Origin: Bradyrhizobium sp. BTAi1
GTDB lineage: Bacteria; Pseudomonadota; Alphaproteobacteria; Rhizobiales; Xanthobacteraceae
Length of the DNA stretch: 64,000 bases
Reading direction: 5' to 3'
NCBI RefSeq assembly: GCF_000015165.1
Contig: NC_009485.1
Coordinates: 6,219,501 to 6,283,500, forward strand
A program made the position numbers and the translations under genes. Positions within the stretch are counted from its first letter, which is position 1, and every line of letters starts with the position of its first letter. This document shows, piece after piece, positions 1 to 8,437 of the stretch. The notes beneath the pieces are model-generated. The model saw nothing but the letters and a program-made list of their open reading frames with translations, was not told the DNA's origin and made no database searches.

Positions 1-140
1 GCGGATGATAACAGCAAACGCCTGACCGCGCTGCTGGCCTCGAAGACGGCCGAAGCAAGGTCCGCCAGCGGGCCTCGCCGCTGGGGGCGGTCGCGCGCAA
101 ACCGATCGTGATGGCCCATCAGGCCATCACGAAAGGCTGA
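1..140 (+). pseudogene. Tail of an upstream gene, apparently frameshifted
   Basis: Frame 1 is open from the window edge and reads ADDNSKRLTALLASKTAE. A protein-like continuation, ending VMAHQAITKG and a TGA at 138-140, is in frame 3. Restoring one base near position 57 joins the two into a single tail. The family is not recognised and most of the gene lies outside the window. It could be a real frameshift, a sequencing error, or two unrelated frames. Confidence 0.3.
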
Positions 141-186
141 TCTTCCCTGCGATCACCTGCGCCCGCCTCTCCGGCGCGCGCGCCGA

Positions 187-3100
187 TCAGACGCCGCCGG
201 ACTGCGTGGATTTGGCGGCGAGCCGCGCATCTGCGGCGTCAGACGTCGCTGTCTTGGGCGAGACCAGGCGCAGCACGACGACGAAGAACACCGGCACCCA
301 GAACACCGCCAAGACGGTCGCGGTGATCATGCCCCCGAGCACCCCGGTGCCAAGCGCCTGCTGACTGGCCGCGCTCGCCCCACTGGCGATGACCAGCGGC
401 ACCACGCCGAGGATGAAAGCGAGCGACGTCATGACGATGGGCCTGAAGCGCAGCTCGCAGGCGGTGATGGTGGCTTCGATCAGAGGCACCCCGCGCGCCA
501 GCAGATCCTTGGCGAACTCGATGATGAGAATGGCGTTCTTTGCGGACAGACCAATGATGGTGATGATGCCGACCGTAAAGTATACGTCGTTCGGCAGCCC
601 GCGCGACCAGGCCGCAGCCACCGAGCCGATCAGTCCGAGCGGCACCGCCAACATCACGGCGAATGGGATCGACCAGCTTTCGTACAGCGCGGCAAGACAG
701 AGAAACACGAACAGGATCGACAGGCCGAGCAGGAACACGGCCTGAGACCCAGCCAGCTTCTCCTGCAGCGACTGCCCGGTCCAGGCATGGCCGAAGCCCT
801 TTGGCAGCGTCTGCATCAGCCGCTCCATTTCGGCGATCGCATCGCCCGACGTATAGCCCGGTGCCGGATTTCCGGTAATTCGCACCGAAGGATAGCCGTC
901 GAAGCCCACGACCTGTGTCGGCCCCACGTCCCAGACCACTTTCGCGAAAGACGAGAACGGGACCATCTCGCCTGCGGAGTTCCGAACGCTATAGGTCAGC
1001 AGATCCTCAGGCTTCAGACGCTTGCCGTCGTCGACCTGCACGATGACCCGCTGCATTCGGCCGCGGTTCAGGAAGTCGTTGATGTAGTTCGAGCCGAGGC
1101 TGGTCGACAAGGTCGCATTCATCGAGGCAAAAGTGACCCCCAACGCCGCGGCCTTGACGCGATCGATCTCGAGACGGACCAGCGGTGCCGGCGGCAGACC
1201 CTCGACGCTCAGCGGGCCGAGCACGGGTGATGAGGCAGCCGCCTTGAACAGCGTGTCCTTGGCCGCCATCAGGGCGTCGTAGCCACGCTGCGATCGGTCC
1301 TGCAGGCGGAAGCTGAAGCCGCTGGTGTTGCCGAGATTGTCGACAGGTGGCGGCGCGAGCACCGACACCTGGGCATCGCGGATTTTCGCAAGCTCGGGAT
1401 TCAAACGGGCGATCAGCGCATCTGCGCTCTCGTTTCGGCCGCGCTCGGACCAGTCCTTGAGCGTCACGAAGGCCTGCGCGGTGTTGGCGCCCTGACCAAA
1501 GAAGCTGAAGCCGGTGATAAAGGAGACCTTGTCGATCCCAGGAGTCGCCGTGAGCTTCTCGCTGGCGGCGTGGACCGCATCCAGCGTGCGGTTCGCGCTG
1601 GCGTCTGCCGGCGTCAAGACGTCGACCATCACGAAGCCCTGGTCATCGACCGGGAGGAATCCGCCCGGCAAGCGCCAGAACGCATAACCCAGGCCGGCCA
1701 ACAACAGCAGATACAACAGCATGAACCGGCCGCCGCGGACGACGACCCAGCGCGTCGCAGTGGAATATTGGCTGGTTACCCGCGCAAACCACCGATTGAA
1801 CCAACCGAAGAAGCCACGGGTCGCGTGTCCATGTCCCTTCTCGATGGGCTTGAGCAGGGTCGCACACAGCGCTGGCGTCAACGACAGCGCCAGGAATGAC
1901 GAGAAGCCGATCGATATGACCATCGCCGCCGAGAACTGCTGGTACATGATGCCGACAGATCCGGGAAAGAAGGCCATCGGCACGAACACCGCCATCAGCA
2001 CAAGCGTGATGCCGATGACCGCACCGGTAATCTGCTCCATCGCCTTGTCCGTCGCGGCCCGCGGGTGCAGCCCCTCCTCGGCCATGATGCGTTCGACGTT
2101 TTCGACCACGACGATGGCATCGTCGACGAGAATGCCGATGGCCAGCACCATGCCGAACATGGTCAGCACGTTGATCGAGAAGCCGAGCCCGAGCAACACG
2201 GCGCAGGTTCCGAGCAACGCGATCGGGACCACGATCGTCGGGATCAGCGTGTAGCGAATGTTCTGCAGAAACAGGAACATCACCAGAAAGACCAGCGCCA
2301 CGGCCTCAGCCAGAGTGAGCAGCACCTTCTTCACTGAGGCGGCGATCACCGGCGTCACGTCGTAGGACACTTCGTATTTCACACCCGGCGGGAAGAACGC
2401 AGCGAGTTCCTCCATACGGGCCTTGACGGCCGCCGCGGTCGCGAGCGCGTTGCCCGACGGCGCCAGTTGAACCGCGACGGCAGCCGCCGGACGTCCATTG
2501 AGCCAGGATGAGAACGCATAGGACAGACCAGCGACCTCGATCCGGGCCACATCGGACAGGCGCACGGTCGAGCCGTTCAGATTGGCCCGCAGCACAATCT
2601 CACCGAATTCCTCGGGGGATTCGAGCTGCCCTTTCACGAGCACCATATTCTGCAGGCGCTGCTGTGTCGGCGCCGGCGGGGCTCCGAGGGCTCCGGACGC
2701 AACCTGCGCGTTCTGTGCGGCGATCGCGGCATCGACGTCCGCGGGCGTCAGACCGAGCCCGAGCAGCTTGTCCGGATCGAGCCATATCCGCATCGCGCGC
2801 TCGGTTGCGAACAGACGCGCGCGGCCGACGCCGGGCAGTCGGCGCAGCTCTGGCAGCACATAGCGGGTGGCGATGTCGCCCAGGCCGATCTCATCGAGGC
2901 TACCGTCGCTCGAGGTCAGGGTGACGAACTGGAGGATGGCGCTGCTCGCTTCGAGAATGGCGATGCCTTGCTTTCGAACCGCCTCGGGCAGGCGTGGCTC
3001 GACCCGCTTGATCCGATTCTGGACGTCGACCGACGCCTGCTCGATATCTGTGCCCGGCTTGAATGATGCAAAGATCTCGACATCCCCCGTGGTGTCACTG

Positions 3101-3342
3101 GTTGACTCGTAATTCAGGATCCCCGCCGCTCCATTCAGCTCTTCTTCGATCAGCCGGGTCACGCTGTAGTAGAGGTTTTCGGTCGACGCGCCGGGATAGG
3201 TCGTGGAGATCGAGATCGATGGTGGGGCGATGATCGGGTATTGCGCAACCGGTAGGAACGGGATTGCGAGCACACCGCCAAGGCAAATGAAGATCGCCAC
3301 GACCCACGCGAAAATCGGGCGGGCAATAAAGAAACGCGACAT
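187..3342 (-). CDS. RND efflux pump inner-membrane transporter (HAE1 type)
   Basis: Proton-driven exporter of drugs, solvents or other hydrophobic compounds, acting as the inner-membrane trimer of a tripartite pump. The 1051 residues match the usual AcrB/MexB length. The N-terminus MSRFFIARPIFAWVVAIFI is the typical first membrane helix. The proton-relay aspartates are in TM4 (GILVDDAIVVVENVER, near residue 405) and the relay lysine is in GLSAKNAILIIEFAKD. Two large periplasmic loops separate the membrane blocks. The adaptor gene lies 31 bp upstream on the same strand, so the two form an operon. No outer-membrane TolC-type gene is present in the window, so the pump probably uses one encoded elsewhere. 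The substrate cannot be read from the sequence. Confidence 0.95.
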   Translation of the reverse strand: MSRFFIARPIFAWVVAIFICLGGVLAIPFLPVAQYPIIAPPSISISTTYPGASTENLYYSVTRLIEEELNGAAGILNYESTSDTTGDVEIFASFKPGTDIEQASVDVQNRIKRVEPRLPEAVRKQGIAILEASSAILQFVTLTSSDGSLDEIGLGDIATRYVLPELRRLPGVGRARLFATERAMRIWLDPDKLLGLGLTPADVDAAIAAQNAQVASGALGAPPAPTQQRLQNMVLVKGQLESPEEFGEIVLRANLNGSTVRLSDVARIEVAGLSYAFSSWLNGRPAAAVAVQLAPSGNALATAAAVKARMEELAAFFPPGVKYEVSYDVTPVIAASVKKVLLTLAEAVALVFLVMFLFLQNIRYTLIPTIVVPIALLGTCAVLLGLGFSINVLTMFGMVLAIGILVDDAIVVVENVERIMAEEGLHPRAATDKAMEQITGAVIGITLVLMAVFVPMAFFPGSVGIMYQQFSAAMVISIGFSSFLALSLTPALCATLLKPIEKGHGHATRGFFGWFNRWFARVTSQYSTATRWVVVRGGRFMLLYLLLLAGLGYAFWRLPGGFLPVDDQGFVMVDVLTPADASANRTLDAVHAASEKLTATPGIDKVSFITGFSFFGQGANTAQAFVTLKDWSERGRNESADALIARLNPELAKIRDAQVSVLAPPPVDNLGNTSGFSFRLQDRSQRGYDALMAAKDTLFKAAASSPVLGPLSVEGLPPAPLVRLEIDRVKAAALGVTFASMNATLSTSLGSNYINDFLNRGRMQRVIVQVDDGKRLKPEDLLTYSVRNSAGEMVPFSSFAKVVWDVGPTQVVGFDGYPSVRITGNPAPGYTSGDAIAEMERLMQTLPKGFGHAWTGQSLQEKLAGSQAVFLLGLSILFVFLCLAALYESWSIPFAVMLAVPLGLIGSVAAAWSRGLPNDVYFTVGIITIIGLSAKNAILIIEFAKDLLARGVPLIEATITACELRFRPIVMTSLAFILGVVPLVIASGASAASQQALGTGVLGGMITATVLAVFWVPVFFVVVLRLVSPKTATSDAADARLAAKSTQSGGV

Positions 3343-3373
3343 CGGATACGGTCTCCGGAGCCTGTTGCGGCCG

Positions 3374-4570
3374 TCAATTGGATGAGTTCGGAGCGGCGAT
3401 CCGCCAGGCGACCGGCTTCACCATTTCACCTGGAGAGAACTTCTGAAAGCCATCGACCACGATGCGCCATCCAGGCTTCAGACCGTCCTCGATCATGACG
3501 CCGGCATCGACAGAGCGGCCAACCCGCACCGGCTGAAGTGTCGCCCTCTGCTGATCGTTGATCACGAACACCGCGCTCCCACCGGCTGGAGTCCGCTGGA
3601 TCGCCTGCGACGGAACGACGATGCCGTCGGCGTCGATCGCCTCCTCGATCTGAACACGCACATACATTCCGGGCAGCAGATCCGCGTCCGGATTCGGGAA
3701 TTCCCCGCGCAAATTGACCTTCGACGTGCTGGGATCGACGCTCACGTCGGAAAACAACAGGCGCCCGCTATGCTTGTAGACCGATCCATCATCAAGAACG
3801 AGCCGCACGCGCGCGGCTTCGGACGACACCTTTTTCAATCTGCCATTAGCAAGGTCGCGCTTGAGCTGAGCAAGCTCGCCGGCCGACTGCGTGAAGTCCG
3901 CATAGATCGGATCGAGCTGCTGAACCGTTGCCAGATGCGCCGCATCCGTTGGACTGACAAGCGCCCCTTCGGTCACCAATGCACGTCCGATACGCCCCTT
4001 GATCGGGGCTCTGACCGTCGCCCATTCAAGATTGAGCTGAGCTTGTTCCACGACGGCTTTCTGTGCCGCCACTTCAGCCTCCGCCTGGCGCTCGGCTGCC
4101 AGCGCAAGCTCATATTGAGCCTGCGACGTCGACTGGCTCGTCAATAGCGACTTGAGCCGATCTTCCTGTCGTTCGGCCTGATAAAGCACGGCTTCAGCCT
4201 TTGCCAGTGCGGCCCGGGCCTTATCCAGCTCGACCTGGAACGGGGCTGGATCAATCCGATAGAGTACCGTCCCCGCCTCGACGACGCTGCCCTGCTGGAA
4301 GCCCCGCTCTGTCACGATGCCACTGATGCGAGGCCGCACCTCCGCGATCCTCATCGGCGTAATTCGCCCCGGCAGAATCTTCGTGAGCGTCACCGGCGAC
4401 GCCTGGACCGTGATGAACCCGACGGCCGGCGCATCCGCCGCCTTGGCTGCCGACGCCCCCTCCTGCTCCTTGCAACCCACGACACTAATCGTCGCAACCA
4501 GGAGAAGCATACACCGCGTCGCGTGCTTCGACACACAACCCGATAGGCGTAAGCTCAAGTTCAAGGCCAT
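3374..4570 (-). CDS. RND efflux periplasmic adaptor (membrane fusion lipoprotein)
   Basis: Links the inner-membrane RND pump to an outer-membrane channel. I place the start at the ATG ending at 4570, because GGGGGAT lies 8 bases upstream; a longer frame reaches 4651. From this start the protein is 398 residues, with a lipoprotein signal ending ISVVGC. Barrel-sandwich halves flank a long alpha-helical hairpin rich in Ala, Glu and Gln (QAERQEDRLKSLLTSQSTSQ). Beta-barrel and membrane-proximal domains follow (VRAPIKGRIGRALVTEGALV, then DGLKPGWRIVVDGFQKF). It is transcribed just before the transporter. The pattern fits the AcrA/MexA family. Confidence 0.92.
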   Translation of the reverse strand: MALNLSLRLSGCVSKHATRCMLLLVATISVVGCKEQEGASAAKAADAPAVGFITVQASPVTLTKILPGRITPMRIAEVRPRISGIVTERGFQQGSVVEAGTVLYRIDPAPFQVELDKARAALAKAEAVLYQAERQEDRLKSLLTSQSTSQAQYELALAAERQAEAEVAAQKAVVEQAQLNLEWATVRAPIKGRIGRALVTEGALVSPTDAAHLATVQQLDPIYADFTQSAGELAQLKRDLANGRLKKVSSEAARVRLVLDDGSVYKHSGRLLFSDVSVDPSTSKVNLRGEFPNPDADLLPGMYVRVQIEEAIDADGIVVPSQAIQRTPAGGSAVFVINDQQRATLQPVRVGRSVDAGVMIEDGLKPGWRIVVDGFQKFSPGEMVKPVAWRIAAPNSSN

Positions 4571-5005
4571 CGCAACGATCCCCCAAGGAAAGGCGTCCAT
4601 CGCCAACCGCATGTCCGCCGGACACGCAACTAAGCAGCGCGATCCGAACAATCAACCCATCGCGCGCATTGCTATCCTATCGATCGACTGCGACCACAAA
4701 ATTTCAACTGCCATAAACGTTCGGGAGGAGCAATTGGATCAGTTGGTCGCAGACATTCACGCCCCATCAATCATACGGGCCGCCGAACTACCGCTACGCA
4801 TTCATTATACCAGCGCAGCTGCGCCCGGGAGCGACGGCCGTGCGCCATCTCGACGCGGGTCGAGACCGGCCAGCCCCACGCGGCTCCGGACATCAGATGC
4901 GGAAGCGGATTGACATACCGATCGCGGCTCACGACGACGCAGGCCAGGCTTCCGGATTGCGCGTGAGGGTCAAGTAACGTGCACATGCGGCATAGGCCGC
5001 GGAGC
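4571..5005 (-). other. Intergenic region upstream of the efflux operon
   Basis: No convincing gene is seen in these 435 bases. The promoter of the adaptor-pump operon should lie here. An inverted repeat CTGCGACCA (4688-4696) / TGGTCGCAG (4744-4752) brackets a relatively AT-rich segment. No regulator gene is adjacent. Confidence 0.4.
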
Positions 5006-5866
5006 TCAGCCGAGAGATCGCAGCCACGCCAGTCGCGCGATCGCCCGCGACGCAAGTCGCTGCAACCGATCGAGCTGCTCGGGATCGGTCGCGCGCTCGG
5101 CATGGTCCAGATAGGCGTCCACCAGCGCCTCCGCGATCACCGTCGACTCTGCCTGAACGAGAGCGGCCGGCAATTGCACCAGACCGGCGATCTCCGCCGA
5201 CATTCTGGAGGCCTCCTGCGCAAGCTCATGGAGACGCTCGGCCGGGCGGCTCGCCGAGCGAGCGGCCATGGCCTCGAGCAACTCCGCAAGCCGCGCCTCC
5301 AGCTGACGCGCATCGACGGGCTCTCCGTCGGATGTCGTTCCCCCGCCTTCGTTCTCCGTGTGATAAGCGCGCCGCCGCTCCTTGCGCAGCGTCGCGACGT
5401 GGCCAAGCTCCTCGCGCGCCATGGCCTCGGACGCTGTCTTGACGTCCGCATTGTCAGTGAACGCGGCGACGTAGGACCAGAACGCGAAGGCGCGCTCCTC
5501 ATTGCGCACCGCCATGGCCAGCGCACGATACGGCGTCATCAGGCGCGAGCCGTGAATTTCGCTCGCCGCCTCCGGCTCGAACGTCTCGGGCGCGCGCCAT
5601 CGCACCAGCGCGGCATCGGGAGCGTGTCCCGTGCGCGCCGTCGACCACCGCGCCACGCTGTCGACGTGCTCACGTTCGGCCGCAGCCAAGCGGGCAAAGA
5701 CCTCGGCCAGATCGCGACGTCCCTGGCGCTGCATCTCTTCGCTCAACGCCGTGTAGCGATCAGCCGCCTCCCGCTCCATCGCATTCGCGAGCGCAAAAAG
5801 CTCGTCAAGCGAGGCAAGGTTCCCGGCGGGTTCCGACTTCAGCAAGAGGGTTCGTGACAACAACAT
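5006..5866 (-). CDS. Ferritin-like / rubrerythrin-type di-iron protein
   Basis: A 286-residue helical protein. The first half has the spacing of a ferritin-like four-helix bundle: Glu in NAMEREAADRY, ExxH in AEREHVDSVARW, Glu in VRNEERAFAFW, and ExxH in REELGHVATLRKERRR. These are the expected ligands of a di-iron site. The C-terminal 120 residues are helical, Ala/Glu/Arg-rich and unassigned. The start chosen is the ATG ending at 5866, with AGCAGG about 9 bases upstream; an extension to 6016 has poor coding character. Family members serve in peroxide reduction or iron handling. The gene is divergent from nosR and shares the region holding a FixK2-like box, so a microoxic role is plausible but inferred. 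Confidence 0.75.
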   Translation of the reverse strand: MLLSRTLLLKSEPAGNLASLDELFALANAMEREAADRYTALSEEMQRQGRRDLAEVFARLAAAEREHVDSVARWSTARTGHAPDAALVRWRAPETFEPEAASEIHGSRLMTPYRALAMAVRNEERAFAFWSYVAAFTDNADVKTASEAMAREELGHVATLRKERRRAYHTENEGGGTTSDGEPVDARQLEARLAELLEAMAARSASRPAERLHELAQEASRMSAEIAGLVQLPAALVQAESTVIAEALVDAYLDHAERATDPEQLDRLQRLASRAIARLAWLRSLG

Positions 5867-5953
5867 GACGTCAGCCTGCTTTGACGACCTTGCCCAAGAC
5901 GGGCTCTGAGACGCCGCTGTTTGAGACGACGACGTCCGAATGCCGCGGCGTGT

Positions 5954-5967
5954 TTGATCCAGCGCAA
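5954..5967. promoter_or_regulatory. FixK2/FNR-type box between ferritin-like gene and nosR
   Basis: TTGATCCAGCGCAA fits the rhizobial FixK2 pattern TTG(A/C)-N6-(T/G)CAA. It lies about 165 bases before the nosR start and about 90 bases before the start of the divergent ferritin-like gene. Low-oxygen induction of nos genes by FixK2 is known in Bradyrhizobium diazoefficiens. Assigning this copy to nosR is inference. Confidence 0.6.
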
Positions 5968-6132
5968 CGTTCGTGAGATTGCAACCCACTAGACAGGGCG
6001 CACGATCAGGAGTCAATTTAGGTTGGCTCGATTTGCGCCGAGGATGTCAACGACGACGATCCTCCCTTCCCAACACGACAACTGATTGGAATGCGCGTCC
6101 TTCGCGGGGCGAGGGTTCCGCTTGAGGTGATC

Positions 6133-8427
6133 ATGGTTGCGAGTGATGTCGCCACCAATCGAGGACCTATGGCTGCAATGATCCTGGCGGTCCTGATCGC
6201 GCTCTGCACGCTGGCAGCGCCGTGGCCAGCGCATGCGGTCGGAGATCTCGCCAACTATCTCTCAAAGATCACGCCAAGCGAGTTCTTTCCCGGCGCGGAT
6301 CGTTTCGGCGCACCGCAAGGCGAGCCGCCGATCGTGCCCGTCTATCGCGGCGATCAGCTCCAAGGCCATGTCTACCTCAATTCCGATTTCGCCAATGCCG
6401 TCGGCTATTCCGGCAAGCCGATCAATATTCTCGTCGGCATCGCGCCCAAGGGCGTTATCACCGGGCTGAAGCTGGTCGACCACAAGGAGCCGATCGTGCT
6501 GATCGGCATTCCCGAGCCGCGCATCATTGCCGCGCTCAACGGCCTGCTCGGCAAGGACATGACGCCGATCGCGCAAGGCGCGGAGCATGCGCCGCAAGCC
6601 GACATCATCTCCGGCGCCACTGTGACCGTGCTGGTGATGCACGACAGCATCGTCCGCGCCGCCATGCGCCTGATCCGCAGCGGCCGGATCGGCGGGAGCA
6701 ACCCGGCAGGCGCGGTCACTACACCGCCGAGCGTGGTCAAGACGGTCGATCCCGACAAGAGCGAGATCCGCGACTGGACGAGCCTGCTTGGCGACGGCTC
6801 GGTGCGGCGGCTGCATCTCAGCATCGGCGACGTCAACGACGCGTTCGCAAAATCGGGCAATACGGTAGCCGCGCAAAATCCGGAGCCCGGCAATTCGGAC
6901 GACACGTTCATCGACCTCTATGTCGCGCTGGCCAGCGTGCCGTCGATCGGCCGCAGCCTGCTCGGCGAGGAGGGCTATCAGCGGCTGAAAGACCGGCTGC
7001 AGCCGGGCCAGCAGGCCATCCTCGTCGCAGGAGACGGCGTCTACTCGTTCAAGGGCTCGGCCTATGTCCGCGGCGGCATCTTCGATCGCATCGAAGTGCT
7101 GCAGGACGGCGCCAGCACGCGATTCCGCGACAAGAATCATATGCGGCTGGGCGCGCTGGAAGCCAACGGTGCGCCGGCATTGCGCGAGATCGGACTGTTC
7201 GTCACGCCGTCCGAATTCACGCTCGACCCGGCCGAGCCATGGCAGCTTCAACTCCTGGTCCAGCGGACCACCGGCAGCCGTGACAAGGCGTTCCTCTCGT
7301 TCGACGTCAATTACACGCTGCCCGACGCCTATCTGAAGCGACAGGCGCCGCTTGCTCCGCCGGCCGCGAATGCGCCTGCGCCGCTGCCTGCCACGAGTAG
7401 GGCGCAACAGTCGGCCGAGGACGCTGAAGAGCCGCTGTGGATGCGCATCTGGCGCTCGCAAACCGTGTCGGTCGGCATCACTGCACTGGCACTGGCCGTG
7501 CTCACCGGCATCTTCTTCTTCCAGAACGTGCTGGTGCGCCGGCCCCTGCTCTTCACCTGGGTACGGCGGAGCTACCTGCTGTTCGTGCTGGTCTGGCTCG
7601 GCTGGTACGCCAATGCCCAGCTTTCAGTGGTCAACATCCTCACCTTCACCAATGCGCTGCTGAGCGGCTTCCATTGGGAGTTCTTTCTCGCCGCTCCCCT
7701 GATCTTCATCCTGTGGGCCGCGACCGCCGCGGGCCTGCTGTTCTGGGGCCGCGGACCGTTCTGCGGCTGGCTATGTCCGTTTGGCGCGCTCCAGGAGCTG
7801 ACAAACACGGCGGCGAAATGGCTCAAGGTGCCGCAGATCACGGTGCCCTGGGGCCTGCATGAGCGCCTCTGGCCGATCAAATACATCATCTTCCTCGGCC
7901 TGTTCGGTTTGTCCTTGTACTCGGTCGCGCTCGCCGAGCAGTTCGCCGAGGTCGAGCCGTTCAAGACCGCGATCATCCTGAAATTCGCGCGCAGCTGGCC
8001 GTTCGTGCTGTATGCGGCGGCGCTGCTCGGCATCGGCTTGTTCATCGAACGGTTCTTCTGCCGCTACCTGTGCCCACTCGGCGCCGCACTCGCCATTCCC
8101 GGACGTATCCGCACCTTCGAATGGCTGCGCCGCTGGAAGGAATGCGGCTCGCCCTGCCAGCGCTGCGCCAAGGAATGCCCGGTGCAGTCGATCCATCCCG
8201 AGGGGCACATCAACGTCAATGAGTGCATCTACTGCATGCATTGCCAGGAGCTCTATTACGACGACCAGCGCTGCCCGCACATGATCCAGGTCCGGCTCAA
8301 GCGGGAGAAATTCGAGGCGATGTCATCGCCGTCGATGCGCAAGTCCGGCCAGAAGACGCTGGTCACGCATGCCGGCCGGCCGCTGACGGCCCCGGTCCAG
8401 CCCCCCGATCTCACCCGTCCATCATAA
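6133..8427 (+). CDS. nosR: NosR, membrane flavo-iron-sulfur protein for N2O reduction
   Basis: Required for nosZ expression and for electron delivery to NosZ. The start is the ATG at 6133 behind GAGG, giving 764 residues; an upstream ATG at 6091 is less convincing. In order: a signal peptide ending AHA, a periplasmic FMN-binding domain with the covalent flavin motif SGAT (about residues 160-163), several membrane helices from about 450, two polyferredoxin-type CxxxCP motifs (CGWLCP near 544, CRYLCP near 643), and a cytoplasmic 2x[4Fe-4S] region (CGSPCQRCAKECP and CIYCMHC). It is the first gene of nosRZDFYLX. NosX at the other end of the operon should attach the FMN. Confidence 0.97.
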   Translation: MVASDVATNRGPMAAMILAVLIALCTLAAPWPAHAVGDLANYLSKITPSEFFPGADRFGAPQGEPPIVPVYRGDQLQGHVYLNSDFANAVGYSGKPINILVGIAPKGVITGLKLVDHKEPIVLIGIPEPRIIAALNGLLGKDMTPIAQGAEHAPQADIISGATVTVLVMHDSIVRAAMRLIRSGRIGGSNPAGAVTTPPSVVKTVDPDKSEIRDWTSLLGDGSVRRLHLSIGDVNDAFAKSGNTVAAQNPEPGNSDDTFIDLYVALASVPSIGRSLLGEEGYQRLKDRLQPGQQAILVAGDGVYSFKGSAYVRGGIFDRIEVLQDGASTRFRDKNHMRLGALEANGAPALREIGLFVTPSEFTLDPAEPWQLQLLVQRTTGSRDKAFLSFDVNYTLPDAYLKRQAPLAPPAANAPAPLPATSRAQQSAEDAEEPLWMRIWRSQTVSVGITALALAVLTGIFFFQNVLVRRPLLFTWVRRSYLLFVLVWLGWYANAQLSVVNILTFTNALLSGFHWEFFLAAPLIFILWAATAAGLLFWGRGPFCGWLCPFGALQELTNTAAKWLKVPQITVPWGLHERLWPIKYIIFLGLFGLSLYSVALAEQFAEVEPFKTAIILKFARSWPFVLYAAALLGIGLFIERFFCRYLCPLGAALAIPGRIRTFEWLRRWKECGSPCQRCAKECPVQSIHPEGHINVNECIYCMHCQELYYDDQRCPHMIQVRLKREKFEAMSSPSMRKSGQKTLVTHAGRPLTAPVQPPDLTRPS

Positions 8428-8437
8428 GGAGACCACG

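Noticed and set aside
108..130. Perfect 9-bp hairpin GTGATGGCC / GGCCATCAC
   Set aside because: It falls within a probable coding tail, 8 bases before its stop, with no T-run on either strand; likely chance.
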